Shown here one piece after another: positions 6,529-12,838 of a DNA stretch of 12,838 bases. Under the pieces are notes generated by a model. The model saw nothing but the letters and a program-made list of their open reading frames with translations, ran no database searches and had not been told where the DNA came from. How positions within the stretch are numbered: the first letter of the stretch is position 1; every line of letters begins with the position of its first letter. The position numbers were made by a program, and so were the translations under genes. Source of the stretch: Candidatus Falkowbacteria bacterium CG10_big_fil_rev_8_21_14_0_10_44_15 (lineage in GTDB: Bacteria; Patescibacteriota; Patescibacteriia; Patescibacteriales; XYC2-FULL-47-12); the NCBI GenBank assembly GCA_002773575.1, contig PFAT01000052.1, positions 1-12,838 of the forward strand, written 5' to 3'.

Positions 6529-8024
6529 CCTTTCGGCCTTAACAACGGAAATATCTGGCAATCCCTAATGGATTTATCGGCTAAAAAGCTAAAGAGCCGT
6601 TCGCTCACGCCAAAACCGCAGGTCGGGGGCATGCCGTATTCCAGCGCTTCCACGAATTCGTGGTCAAACATCTGCGCCTCTTCGTCGCCCGCTTCGCGCA
6701 ACTTCTGCTGGGCGGCAAAACGCTCGGCTTGGTCAAGCGGATCGTTTAATTCGCTGTAACCTTTGCCCATTTCCGAACCGGCTAAAATTACCTGAAAGCG
6801 CTGAACGATGTTGGGATTTTTCTCGTCGCGCTTTGCTAACGGCTCCATCGTTACCGGCACGTTTATTAAAAACCCCGGCCCGGCGATATTTTTCCGGCAA
6901 TATTTCCATAAATTATCAATCGCGCGCGTCAGGTTAAAACCTTCTTTATCATACTCAATTTTTAACTCGTCTAATTTTTGCCTGATTCGTTCAACATCGG
7001 CTTTAAGCGCGTCAACGCCCGTGAATTTTTTAACCGTTTTTACGAAATCGTACTTTTGCCATTTGCCGCCTAAATCAATCTCCCTCTCCCCTATTTTAAA
7101 TTTTAAGGTGCCAAAAGTTTCTTTAGCGACATATTGATACAACTTTTTTACGAGTTTCATTCCGTCTTCGTAATTGGCGTACGCCCAATAAAATTCCATC
7201 TGGGTATAATCTTGGGCGTGTTCGGCGGAAATGCCTTCGTTGCGGAAAATGCGCCCGATTTCAAAGGTTTTTTCCAAGCCCGCCACCATTAAGCGCTTTT
7301 GCCAAAGTTCGCCAGCGGAAATGCGCAAATAAACGTCAATATCCAAAGCATGATGATGGGTGATAAACGGCCGAGCGTCCGCCCCGCCGGTAGTGTTTTC
7401 CAGTACCGGCGTTTCTACCTCCAAAAAGCCGTTCTTGCTTAGAAATTTGCGCATCGCTTCCCAAAATTTCGCTTTCTTGCTGATTAACTCTTTAACTTCC
7501 GGGTTATATAAAATATCCAAATACCGTTTGCGCAAACGCTCCTCTTCGTCTTTAAAGCCGAAATGTTCCGCCGGCAGCGGGCGCAAAGTTTTGGTTAAGA
7601 GTTTTAATTCGCTGATCTGCAAACTCTGCTCCCCGGCTTGAGTGGTTAACGGCTTGCCTTTGGCTTGCACAAAATCGCCGCTGTCTAAAATCTTCAAGAA
7701 AAATTTATACGCTTCCGCGCCTAAGTTATTTTTACCCAGGATGAGCTGTAGCTTACCGGTGGCGTCTTCTATGTGGGCAAAACTGATGTTGCCGTGCTCG
7801 CGCCAGCTGCGCACGCGGCCGACGACATAGAGCTCTTGATTTTTAGCCGCTAACGAATCAAAACCGGCTTTGACGTCCGCCAAAGTAAAATCGCGCCGGG
7901 CTTTCGCCGGATACGGATTAACGCCCGCCTGTTTGAGCAGTTCTAATTTATGCAGTCTGTCTTGACGTTCGCTTGCCCGCCCGTCTGGCTTGGCAGGCGC
8001 GGCGTGGTCAGGTTTTTTGTTCAT
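6525..8024 (-). CDS. lysS: Lysyl-tRNA synthetase, class II
   Basis: A 499-aa class II LysRS, normal for the family. The N-terminal OB-fold anticodon-binding domain spans about residues 65-150. The catalytic domain shows motif 1 (GFLEVETPVL, 199-208), motif 2 (FRNEGISAEHAQDYTQMEFY, 260-279) and motif 3 (GMPPTCGFGVSERL, 464-477, Arg476). Motif 3 reads SERL rather than the usual GIDRL; I associate this variant with Patescibacteria-like LysRS. The first 20 or so residues (KPDGRASERQ...) are low-complexity and encoded by GC-rich CCCGCC-type DNA, and may be a repeat-derived extension. The ATG is about 22 nt downstream of the predicted start of transcription from a promoter at 8054-8082; no Shine-Dalgarno is visible. 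A terminator upstream isolates it from the 111-aa gene, so lysS begins a new transcription unit leading into the methyltransferase genes. Confidence 0.97.
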   Translation of the reverse strand: MNKKPDHAAPAKPDGRASERQDRLHKLELLKQAGVNPYPAKARRDFTLADVKAGFDSLAAKNQELYVVGRVRSWREHGNISFAHIEDATGKLQLILGKNNLGAEAYKFFLKILDSGDFVQAKGKPLTTQAGEQSLQISELKLLTKTLRPLPAEHFGFKDEEERLRKRYLDILYNPEVKELISKKAKFWEAMRKFLSKNGFLEVETPVLENTTGGADARPFITHHHALDIDVYLRISAGELWQKRLMVAGLEKTFEIGRIFRNEGISAEHAQDYTQMEFYWAYANYEDGMKLVKKLYQYVAKETFGTLKFKIGEREIDLGGKWQKYDFVKTVKKFTGVDALKADVERIRQKLDELKIEYDKEGFNLTRAIDNLWKYCRKNIAGPGFLINVPVTMEPLAKRDEKNPNIVQRFQVILAGSEMGKGYSELNDPLDQAERFAAQQKLREAGDEEAQMFDHEFVEALEYGMPPTCGFGVSERLFSFLADKSIRDCQIFPLLRPKG

Positions 8025-8053
8025 ATAAAATTGAAGCGTTAATAACTGCTGTA

Positions 8054-8082
8054 ATTGTAAAATATTGGCGAACTTATGTCAA
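8054..8082 (-). promoter_or_regulatory. Sigma-70-type promoter of lysS
   Basis: A perfect TTGACA -35 (8077-8082), a 17-bp spacer and a TACAAT -10 (8054-8059) lie on the minus strand directly behind the preceding terminator. The start would be near 8047, giving a leader of about 22 nt. This is the most consensus-like promoter in the window. Confidence 0.8.
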
Positions 8083-8114
8083 AAATAAAAGCGGGGCCGT
8101 TAATCCCCGCTTTT
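8081..8114 (-). terminator. Intrinsic terminator after the 111-aa gene
   Basis: A 10-bp perfect stem (8087-8096 with 8105-8114, core GCGGGG/CCCCGC) with an 8-nt loop is followed on the minus strand by TTTTATTTTT. It lies 12 bp after the stop at 8127 and its tail overlaps the lysS -35 box. It terminates the gltX/111-aa unit. Confidence 0.85.
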
Positions 8115-8126
8115 CGTAGATATTAA

Positions 8127-8462
8127 CTAAGCGGCTTGCTGCGTTTGCTCTAAATCTTTCTTCTTTATCGTTTCCAGACATTGCTCTAGCTTCCCCTCAT
8201 CTATTTTGCCAGTTAATCTTCTTTGAACCTCGCTGGCAGTTAATTTTTCATCCACGCCCATCCTTTCGTCAGCATCTTTCAACTCTAACATTTCTTCCAC
8301 CCTTTTTTCCTCTTCCCCTAATTGTTCCGCTATTTCCGACGCCCACCAGCCAGCGTTAATTTTTTCTTCGTTTTCATTTTTTGCTTCCGGCTCCGCGGGC
8401 ATTGCTTCCGCCGCTAGTGGCTGTTCTATTTTTGGTTTGAACCAATCGTTAAATAAACCCAT
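8127..8462 (-). CDS. Hypothetical acidic 111-aa protein
   Basis: A soluble, strongly charged 111-aa protein rich in Glu, Lys and Ala, with no family I recognise. It begins MGLFNDWFKPK, has a disordered-looking Ala/Pro/Glu segment (residues about 15-35), then helical stretches WWASEIAEQLGEEEKRVEEML (about 39-59) and TASEVQRRLTGKID (about 75-88). These two segments resemble short winged-helix-like or helix-turn-helix repeats, since each pairs a (T/W)A.E(I/V)...L pattern with a charged helix, but this is only a resemblance. The gene lies between gltX (64-bp gap with its own extended -10 at 8498-8506) and a strong intrinsic terminator, so it is probably expressed both from its own promoter and by read-through. 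No membrane or signal segment is seen. Confidence 0.7.
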   Translation of the reverse strand: MGLFNDWFKPKIEQPLAAEAMPAEPEAKNENEEKINAGWWASEIAEQLGEEEKRVEEMLELKDADERMGVDEKLTASEVQRRLTGKIDEGKLEQCLETIKKKDLEQTQQAA

Positions 8463-8497
8463 ATTTTTTGATTATTAAATAAATCCCCTTGATTTTA

Positions 8498-8506
8498 AGT
8501 ATAACA
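8498..8506 (-). promoter_or_regulatory. Extended -10 promoter of the 111-aa gene
   Basis: The minus strand reads TGTTATACT, an extended -10 (TATACT with TGn), in the gap after gltX. The start would be near 8491, leaving a leader of about 29 nt. No good -35 box is spaced correctly. Confidence 0.4.
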
Positions 8507-8526
8507 GATAGATCAAAAAGGGTGAA

Positions 8527-9990
8527 TTATAATTTGTCAACCGCCGCCTTAATTCTTCTCAAACTTTCTTGTTTGCCTAAAATCGCCGCGATCTCAAAAG
8601 GACCCGGGCTGTTTTCCTGCCCGGATAAAGCTACCCGCAGCGGCCAAAGCGCTTCGCCGTTGGTTAATTTTTTATCTTTAATAAATTGTAAAATTTCTTT
8701 TTCCAGATTGGGCTTATCCCATTCCCCCATATCGGCTAATTTTTGCTTAATTATCGTTAAATTATCGCTCATGGCCGTTTTATCCGATTTTTTCCAGATT
8801 AAAAGTTTCGCGTCATATTCCAAATTATCGGTAAAAAAAAATTGAGTTGAGGCCGTAATATCCGAGAGTTTCTTCAGGCGCTCTTGTTCTAAAGTAACGA
8901 CGCTCGCGACATATTCGTCGCTGTAATTTTGCAGCGCGTCGCCGTAAATTTCGGTTAAATACGGTCGGCAAAAATTTATCACTTCCTTAGACTTTAATTT
9001 TCTAATATACTGCCCGTTAATGTTGTCTAATTTTTTACCGTCAAAAATCGCGCCGGCTTTATGCAGCTTGTTAATGTCAAATTGCTTGACTAATTCGCTT
9101 AAGCTAAAAATTTCCTGTTCCGTTCCCGGATTCCAGCCCAAGAGCGCGATATAATTAATCAGCGCTTCGGGCAGATAACCTTTATTTTTAAAGTCTTCTA
9201 CCGACGCATCCCCTTCCCGCTTGCTTAATTTTTTTTTGTTTTGGCCTAAAATATTTGGCAAGTGGCAATAAACAGGCGGCTGCCAGCCAAAAGCCTGATA
9301 CAATAAAATATGTTTGGGCGTAGACGGCAGCCATTCTTCCCCGCGCAAGACATGCGTAATTCCCATTTCGTGGTCGTCAACCACTACGGCCAAGTGATAA
9401 GTCGGGTAGCCGTCTGATTTTAATAAAATTTGGTCGTCAACATCATTAGAATTATATTTAATCTTGCCGTACACCCCGTCATCAAATTCCACTGTTTTGC
9501 TCGCCGGCACTTTATAACGTATCACCCGCGGCAAATTGCTAGCTGATTTTTCTTTTACTTCTAGTGCGCTTAAATTTCGGCATTTTCCGTCATACCGCGG
9601 CGGCTGTTTTTTTGCTTGCTGTTCAGCGCGCCTTTTCTCTAATTCCTCCGGTGTACAAAAACAATAGTAGGCGTGATCGCTGTCAACCAGTTGTTGCGCG
9701 TATTTTTGGTAAATTTCCAGCCGCTTTGATTGCACTACCGGCTCGCCGTCCCAGTTTAACCCGGCCCATTTTAGCATGGCAAAAATTTCTTCGGTAGCGC
9801 CGGGCGCAAACCGAGCGCGGTCAGTATCTTCAATGCGCAACCAAAATTCTCCGCCTTTATTTTGTTTAGCGAATAAATAATTATACAGCGCCGTGCGCAA
9901 ACCGCCGACGTGCAATTTTCCGGTCGGACTCGGCGCCATCCGCGTTTTTATCCTGTCCTTTTGGCCAGACGCTCTTTTGTCTGTTTTCAT
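8527..9990 (-). CDS. gltX: Glutamyl-tRNA synthetase
   Basis: A 487-aa class I synthetase attaching glutamate to tRNA-Glu, a normal length. The start is set at the ATG at 9990: the open frame extends 32 codons further, but that part overlaps the upstream 67-aa gene and does not look like GluRS, whereas MKTD...IKTRMAPSPTG gives the expected N-terminus. The HIGH motif is HVGG (27-30, in APSPTGKLHVGG). The KMSKS loop is KKLSKREG (253-260). A zinc-knuckle pattern CFC (110-112) with YDGKC (133-137) matches zinc-containing GluRS. The C-terminal anticodon domain ends in the typical LRVALSG...GPFEIAAILGK run (451-473). No gatCAB genes are in view, so whether it also mischarges tRNA-Gln is unknown. It begins 2 nt after the 67-aa gene, implying translational coupling. 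Confidence 0.97.
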   Translation of the reverse strand: MKTDKRASGQKDRIKTRMAPSPTGKLHVGGLRTALYNYLFAKQNKGGEFWLRIEDTDRARFAPGATEEIFAMLKWAGLNWDGEPVVQSKRLEIYQKYAQQLVDSDHAYYCFCTPEELEKRRAEQQAKKQPPRYDGKCRNLSALEVKEKSASNLPRVIRYKVPASKTVEFDDGVYGKIKYNSNDVDDQILLKSDGYPTYHLAVVVDDHEMGITHVLRGEEWLPSTPKHILLYQAFGWQPPVYCHLPNILGQNKKKLSKREGDASVEDFKNKGYLPEALINYIALLGWNPGTEQEIFSLSELVKQFDINKLHKAGAIFDGKKLDNINGQYIRKLKSKEVINFCRPYLTEIYGDALQNYSDEYVASVVTLEQERLKKLSDITASTQFFFTDNLEYDAKLLIWKKSDKTAMSDNLTIIKQKLADMGEWDKPNLEKEILQFIKDKKLTNGEALWPLRVALSGQENSPGPFEIAAILGKQESLRRIKAAVDKL

Positions 9991-9992
9991 GG

Positions 9993-10196
9993 TTATTTTT
10001 CTTTTTTGTTGTCGATTATTTTTATGATAACTAACGTGATGATGGAAGCTACTAATATTACTCCTAACGTACTCATAGCTTTCCATTCAACGTCATCCTG
10101 TAAAACATTCCAAATGGATAAAATGGCTAAAAGCGTAAAAATTATCACTGAACCGGTAAGCGTAATGGCTACCCACTTTTTTGCTGTTTTGAACAT
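9993..10196 (-). CDS. Small two-span membrane protein (67 aa) upstream of gltX
   Basis: A 67-aa protein with two predicted membrane helices (about residues 9-30 and 43-62), separated by a short acidic loop (QDDVEWK) and ended by a basic tail (DNKKEK). Under the positive-inside rule both termini would face the cytoplasm. I do not recognise a family. It is the first gene of the gltX unit: its stop lies 2 nt before the gltX ATG, so its translation may feed ribosomes to gltX, which has no visible Shine-Dalgarno. A TATAAT lies 17 bp upstream of its ATG, giving an almost leaderless message. Confidence 0.7.
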   Translation of the reverse strand: MFKTAKKWVAITLTGSVIIFTLLAILSIWNVLQDDVEWKAMSTLGVILVASIITLVIIKIIDNKKEK

Positions 10197-10212
10197 AAAT
10201 CTTAGTTAATTA

Positions 10213-10218
10213 ATTATA
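10213..10218 (-). promoter_or_regulatory. Probable -10 box for the 67-aa gene and gltX
   Basis: A perfect TATAAT on the minus strand would start RNA near 10206, only about 10 nt before the ATG at 10196. The -35 region (TGTGTT at 17 bp) is weak and the DNA is AT-rich throughout, so confidence is limited. Confidence 0.35.
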
Positions 10219-10250
10219 AATTATGTTTATATTTTAACACAGTATTTAAA

Positions 10251-10290
10251 ATAAAAAAAGGCTAACCTACCCGCGTGAGTTAGCCTTTTT
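10251..10290 (-). terminator. Strong intrinsic terminator after the secreted hydrolase
   Basis: A 12-bp perfect stem (10255-10266 with 10279-10290, core GGCTAAC/GTTAGCC) with a 12-nt loop is followed on the minus strand by seven Ts. It is 23 bp past the stop of the 522-aa gene and insulates it from the gltX unit. Confidence 0.88.
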
Positions 10291-10313
10291 AGCGTAAGCG
10301 CGCCGTAGCTTTG

Positions 10314-11882
10314 TCAGAGCCATAATTTAAATCCCATGTTAACATTGAGAACTGGCTCAGGATATCCAGACGGCAAGGGTTCAAAAGGAGAGACGCTTCG
10401 AACCGCAGCCAGAGCGCTTTCATCTACTGGATTCCACCCGGCACTCTCAGTTAGCTGAATATTCGTAATTGTGCCGTTATTTTGGATAACAAAACTCACT
10501 TCAGCGCGCAGATACTCCTCCCGCCAAAATACTATCCCAATCCAAGGATCATTAGGCGGGTTCCAGGCGTTTCCTAACGCTTCTGTCAGCCGACTCATGT
10601 ATTCCTCAATAATTTCCGGGGAAACCGAAACCGGAGTCGGCGTAGAAGTCGGCGTGGGCGTAACTGTCGGAGTCGGCGTGGGACGAGCCGTGGCAGTGGG
10701 CGTAGGAGTATAAGTAGGTTTGGGTTGGTTAATTTGTTGATATCCCCGCATGGCCCTCATGAACTGGCTGTAGGTCACAGGCAGGCGACTTTCCTGCAAA
10801 TGCAGAGGATACAGAGAGCGGGAGCTAACCGCCCCGCAATATAGGACCATTATTCTTTCCGGCCCTAACTCTCGGCCCGCTCGCGTATGGCGCAAATTTT
10901 GACTCCAGACATTTACCACTGAATCACCTCCTTGTTTGGGAATAAAATCTAATAAACCAATGTTGTTGAGTCTCGCAATTCTGCCTTCCGGGTCAAAGCC
11001 GCTAACATATTCAGAAAAACCGCCGTCTCCGTAGACATCATGTACGATATCCTGATAGACGAAACAAAAGTAAATCGTTTCTATCGGCAGGCCGACAAAA
11101 TTCGTCGCCTTGTTTATCAGCTCTTCAGCCGCCAATGGATATAAATCTTTTACGGTAATGTCCCGCCAATAAGACTGCAAATAGTCAGGCACAAACGCGG
11201 CGGTGAAGTATTGGAGCGTCCGATTTTGAATGCTACGTAAAAATACGTTAAACGAGTGTTCGGCTGTAACTACTTCTTGTCGGGCAGCGTCTAAGGCTAC
11301 TGCCGTGCTTGAACCTAAAAAAGGCGTTCCCAAACTGACGAACATAGCTACATCATTTCGCTGACCGTAGCTTCTGCTTTGCAAATAGGCCTTAGCTACT
11401 AGCCCGCCTTTGCTGCGGCCAACCAAGATAACTTTTGGAGCGTTATTAATCGCTTTAACAATAGTAACGACTGTCCCTAAATCATTGACCATTTCTATAA
11501 AAGTATTGCCGTTGATTTGACTTTCTATGGGGAAAGTAAAGGTATAAATATTTCCCCGCAAAGCCGACAAATTGTCAATGTTGAGAGAAATATCAAACCG
11601 CCCTTCTTCTCCGGTTGGTACCCAGGCCAGGGGGCCGCCATTACTCCGCTGGTCCTCCGGCCAATAAAAAGAAGCTCCGAATGTATAGCCGGCATTATTG
11701 AGCAACCAGCCGATTAATCCCTCGTCCCAACGGCCTTCACTATAGTATCCAAAATCATAGGAAGCCGAGGAAAGGCCGGGGATAAAAATTATCGGATAGG
11801 GGCTGGTTGCCTCTTGGCTTTCGGCTACGGCGAAAAAATTGATGGCTAAAATAACACTGAACAATCTTAACGTTCGCTGCAT
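10314..11882 (-). CDS. Secreted lipase-like alpha/beta hydrolase with Pro/Thr linker and TonB-C-like domain
   Basis: A 522-aa exported protein. Residues 1-20 form a Sec signal peptide (basic MQRTLR, hydrophobic core, likely cleavage after AVA). The hydrolase domain (about 28-385) has an oxyanion-type IIFIPG (31-36), the nucleophile elbow GRSKGG (155-160, Ser157), SLGTPFLGS (183-191) as in lipases, and candidate Asp320 (GGDSVVNVWSQ) and His361 (YPLHLQ) to complete a triad. A (PT)n linker (388-417) leads to a C-terminal domain (about 425-522) with AWNPP, AEVSFVIQNNGTI and DESALAAVRSVSPFEPLP, matching the TonB_C/TonB_2 pattern. GAGGAG lies 8 nt before the ATG (11891-11896). By eye the gene is richer in G+C than its neighbours and stands alone between units, so acquisition by transfer is possible. 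Substrate unknown; a lipid or ester is inferred. Confidence 0.85.
   Translation of the reverse strand: MQRTLRLFSVILAINFFAVAESQEATSPYPIIFIPGLSSASYDFGYYSEGRWDEGLIGWLLNNAGYTFGASFYWPEDQRSNGGPLAWVPTGEEGRFDISLNIDNLSALRGNIYTFTFPIESQINGNTFIEMVNDLGTVVTIVKAINNAPKVILVGRSKGGLVAKAYLQSRSYGQRNDVAMFVSLGTPFLGSSTAVALDAARQEVVTAEHSFNVFLRSIQNRTLQYFTAAFVPDYLQSYWRDITVKDLYPLAAEELINKATNFVGLPIETIYFCFVYQDIVHDVYGDGGFSEYVSGFDPEGRIARLNNIGLLDFIPKQGGDSVVNVWSQNLRHTRAGRELGPERIMVLYCGAVSSRSLYPLHLQESRLPVTYSQFMRAMRGYQQINQPKPTYTPTPTATARPTPTPTVTPTPTSTPTPVSVSPEIIEEYMSRLTEALGNAWNPPNDPWIGIVFWREEYLRAEVSFVIQNNGTITNIQLTESAGWNPVDESALAAVRSVSPFEPLPSGYPEPVLNVNMGFKLWL
10632..10721 (-). repeat. Low-complexity repeat encoding the Pro/Thr linker
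   Basis: Degenerate 6-bp units (plus strand GTCGGC/GTGGGC-like) encode about 30 residues of alternating Pro and Thr with a few Ala, Val and Ser. It separates the hydrolase from the TonB-C-like domain. Length variation between strains is likely. Confidence 0.75.
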
Positions 11883-11971
11883 AATACACTCTCCTCTACT
11901 AAATTGGAATGAACGACATCAAAACGTTTAAAATTTTTATAATAAACTCGCAGGGGGGTAAGGTGAGGGCG

Positions 11972-12151
11972 TTATGCTCCGGTTACTAAATATACGTTGA
12001 TAAAAAGCGACGCCAGCAACAGCGCCGCCGCTATTATTAAAACGATAACTAATTTTTTTATTTTTCGCTTATCATCCGCCCGCTCTTTACTTAAAAGTAA
12101 GTTGGTAAAATCATTGAGGAGAAAAACATATTTTTTTAAATTAAATTTCAT
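11972..12151 (-). CDS. Small single-span membrane protein (59 aa)
   Basis: A 59-aa frame starts 3 nt after the stop of the glycosyltransferase-Nudix gene, so it is probably the next cistron. The first 33 residues are polar and basic (MKFNLKKYVF...SKERADDKRKIKK) and are followed by one strongly hydrophobic helix (about 34-56, LVIVLIIAAALLLASLFINV) and a short tail. The basic segment before the span predicts a cytoplasmic N-terminus. I recognise no family. Between its stop and the hydrolase start (11883-11971) there is no further gene; that stretch holds the hydrolase ribosome-binding site and a G-rich run but no clear terminator or promoter. Confidence 0.6.
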   Translation of the reverse strand: MKFNLKKYVFLLNDFTNLLLSKERADDKRKIKKLVIVLIIAAALLLASLFINVYLVTGA

Positions 12152-12154
12152 AAA

Positions 12155-12838
12155 TTATTTTAAAATGCTTTTAAATTTATCAATAAAAATTTTAGTGGCT
12201 TCTCGCCGATACTTATGCACTTCGTCCGCCACTTTATCCAAATCAACCCACCGCCAGGCGCAATGGTCCCAAAAATTAATCGTGATGTCTTCATCTTTGC
12301 CGATAAATTCCGCGATAAATAAACCCTGTCTTTGGCCTTTATGACCTGAAATGCGGCTAGGCGTGCCGCCGAATTTGTATTTGTATAAATTTTTAAAGCA
12401 AGCGACTGGCTTGAATTTCCGCGTACCGATTTCTTCGCGCAACTCGCGCGTGCCGGCGGTTATTAAATCTTCGCCGTCGGTACCGCCTTGGGGAAGCTGC
12501 CAATCCCCGGCCGGATGCCGTCTTTCCGCTAACAGCACTTTTACCCCGTGGAATGGCGCCGCAACGCCGTTTGATTCCACAGGGTTAATTCTACCACCCG
12601 CCTTCGCTCTACGCAAATTATGTCCGTCTGTTAAATTATTCTCGGCTTCGGCGGGCAGACCTTCCTTTTTATACAACAAACAAGCCACATTAGACCGATA
12701 AAGCCAGGGCCGGATAAAACGCCATTTTAAAAATTCCAAAGGAAATTCCATTACCGCCGCCCAAATCCGGCTTGAGCGTTTTGCCGGTTCCTGCCAAAGG
12801 CGGTAAAGCCATTCTAAACCGCTCGCGCGCATCCAGTT
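12155..12838 (-). CDS. WecG/TagA/CpsF glycosyltransferase C-terminus fused to a Nudix hydrolase (5' partial)
   Basis: The frame is open to the window edge, so the true start lies outside; the first internal ATG (12832) is not the start. Counting from that Met, residues 1-40 (RASGLEWLYRLWQEPAKRSSR then a hydrophobic stretch) match the C-terminal end of WecG/TagA/CpsF glycosyltransferases, which add a sugar to a lipid-linked precursor of cell-surface polymers. A Nudix domain follows (about 48-225): strand NVACLLYKK, strand VKVLLAERR, LPQGG (113-117), then the Nudix box with Glu121 and RELREEIG (129-136). The Gly-to-Glu spacing is one residue shorter than consensus. Nudix enzymes hydrolyse nucleoside diphosphate-linked compounds. 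A 38-residue low-complexity insertion (59-96) splits the first two strands. A 59-aa membrane protein follows after 3 nt. The Nudix part is secure; the glycosyltransferase part rests on a short tail. Confidence 0.83.
   Translation of the reverse strand, partial: NWMRASGLEWLYRLWQEPAKRSSRIWAAVMEFPLEFLKWRFIRPWLYRSNVACLLYKKEGLPAEAENNLTDGHNLRRAKAGGRINPVESNGVAAPFHGVKVLLAERRHPAGDWQLPQGGTDGEDLITAGTRELREEIGTRKFKPVACFKNLYKYKFGGTPSRISGHKGQRQGLFIAEFIGKDEDITINFWDHCAWRWVDLDKVADEVHKYRREATKIFIDKFKSILK

Noticed and set aside
9991..10086. 32-codon N-terminal extension of GluRS
   Set aside because: It overlaps the 67-aa membrane gene in another frame, lacks GluRS similarity, and the ATG at 9990 gives a normal N-terminus.
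10471..10713. Plus-strand Gly/Val repeat ORF
   Set aside because: It is the antisense shadow of the Pro/Thr linker coding sequence.
1..12838. CRISPR array, tRNA, rRNA or insertion sequence
   Set aside because: No regularly spaced direct repeats, tRNA cloverleaf, rRNA sequence or transposase was found on either strand.

Overview
This 12.8 kb window reads as a chromosomal stretch from an uncultivated bacterium, most likely of the Candidate Phyla Radiation (Patescibacteria). That assignment is inference. It rests on the AT-rich, Lys/Asn/Ile-rich coding, the compact runs of same-strand genes with few recognisable Shine-Dalgarno sites, a LysRS whose motif 3 reads GFGVSERL, many very small membrane proteins, and GC-rich CCCGCC segments sitting inside reading frames. 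There is no rRNA or tRNA gene here to prove it. Every supported gene lies on the minus strand, so transcription runs from high to low coordinates.

In transcription order: (1) At the right edge is the 3' part of a gene joining the C-terminus of a WecG/TagA/CpsF glycosyltransferase to a Nudix hydrolase; a 59-aa single-span membrane protein follows 3 nt later. (2) Next is a secreted 522-aa protein with a signal peptide, a lipase-like alpha/beta hydrolase, a Pro/Thr linker and a TonB-C-like domain; it ends at a strong terminator (10255-10290). (3) A 67-aa two-span membrane protein sits 2 nt ahead of gltX, followed by a separately promoted acidic 111-aa protein and another strong terminator (8087-8114). 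(4) A consensus-like promoter (8054-8082) drives lysS, then a 49-aa ORF, a beta-class adenine DNA methyltransferase fused to a nuclease-like domain, and a nucleoside 2-deoxyribosyltransferase-like protein. (5) An intergenic region of about 240 bp has an 11-bp closing stem around several hairpins and may encode a structured RNA. (6) serS and an ftsQ/divIB-like gene follow. (7) A 46-51-aa membrane peptide sits behind its own promoter and two short palindromes. (8) Last is an xerC/xerD-type tyrosine recombinase with an extended -10 promoter overlapped by a 28-bp inverted repeat, then a 145-aa protein of unknown function.

The core functions are translation (three aminoacyl-tRNA synthetases), division (FtsQ) and probably chromosome resolution (Xer). 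Accessory functions are DNA methylation/restriction, a secreted hydrolase and small membrane proteins. The best candidates for something unusual are the methyltransferase-nuclease fusion with its neighbours, the hydrolase-TonB_C fusion, the structured region upstream of serS, and the glycosyltransferase-Nudix fusion carrying an in-frame repeat-like insertion.
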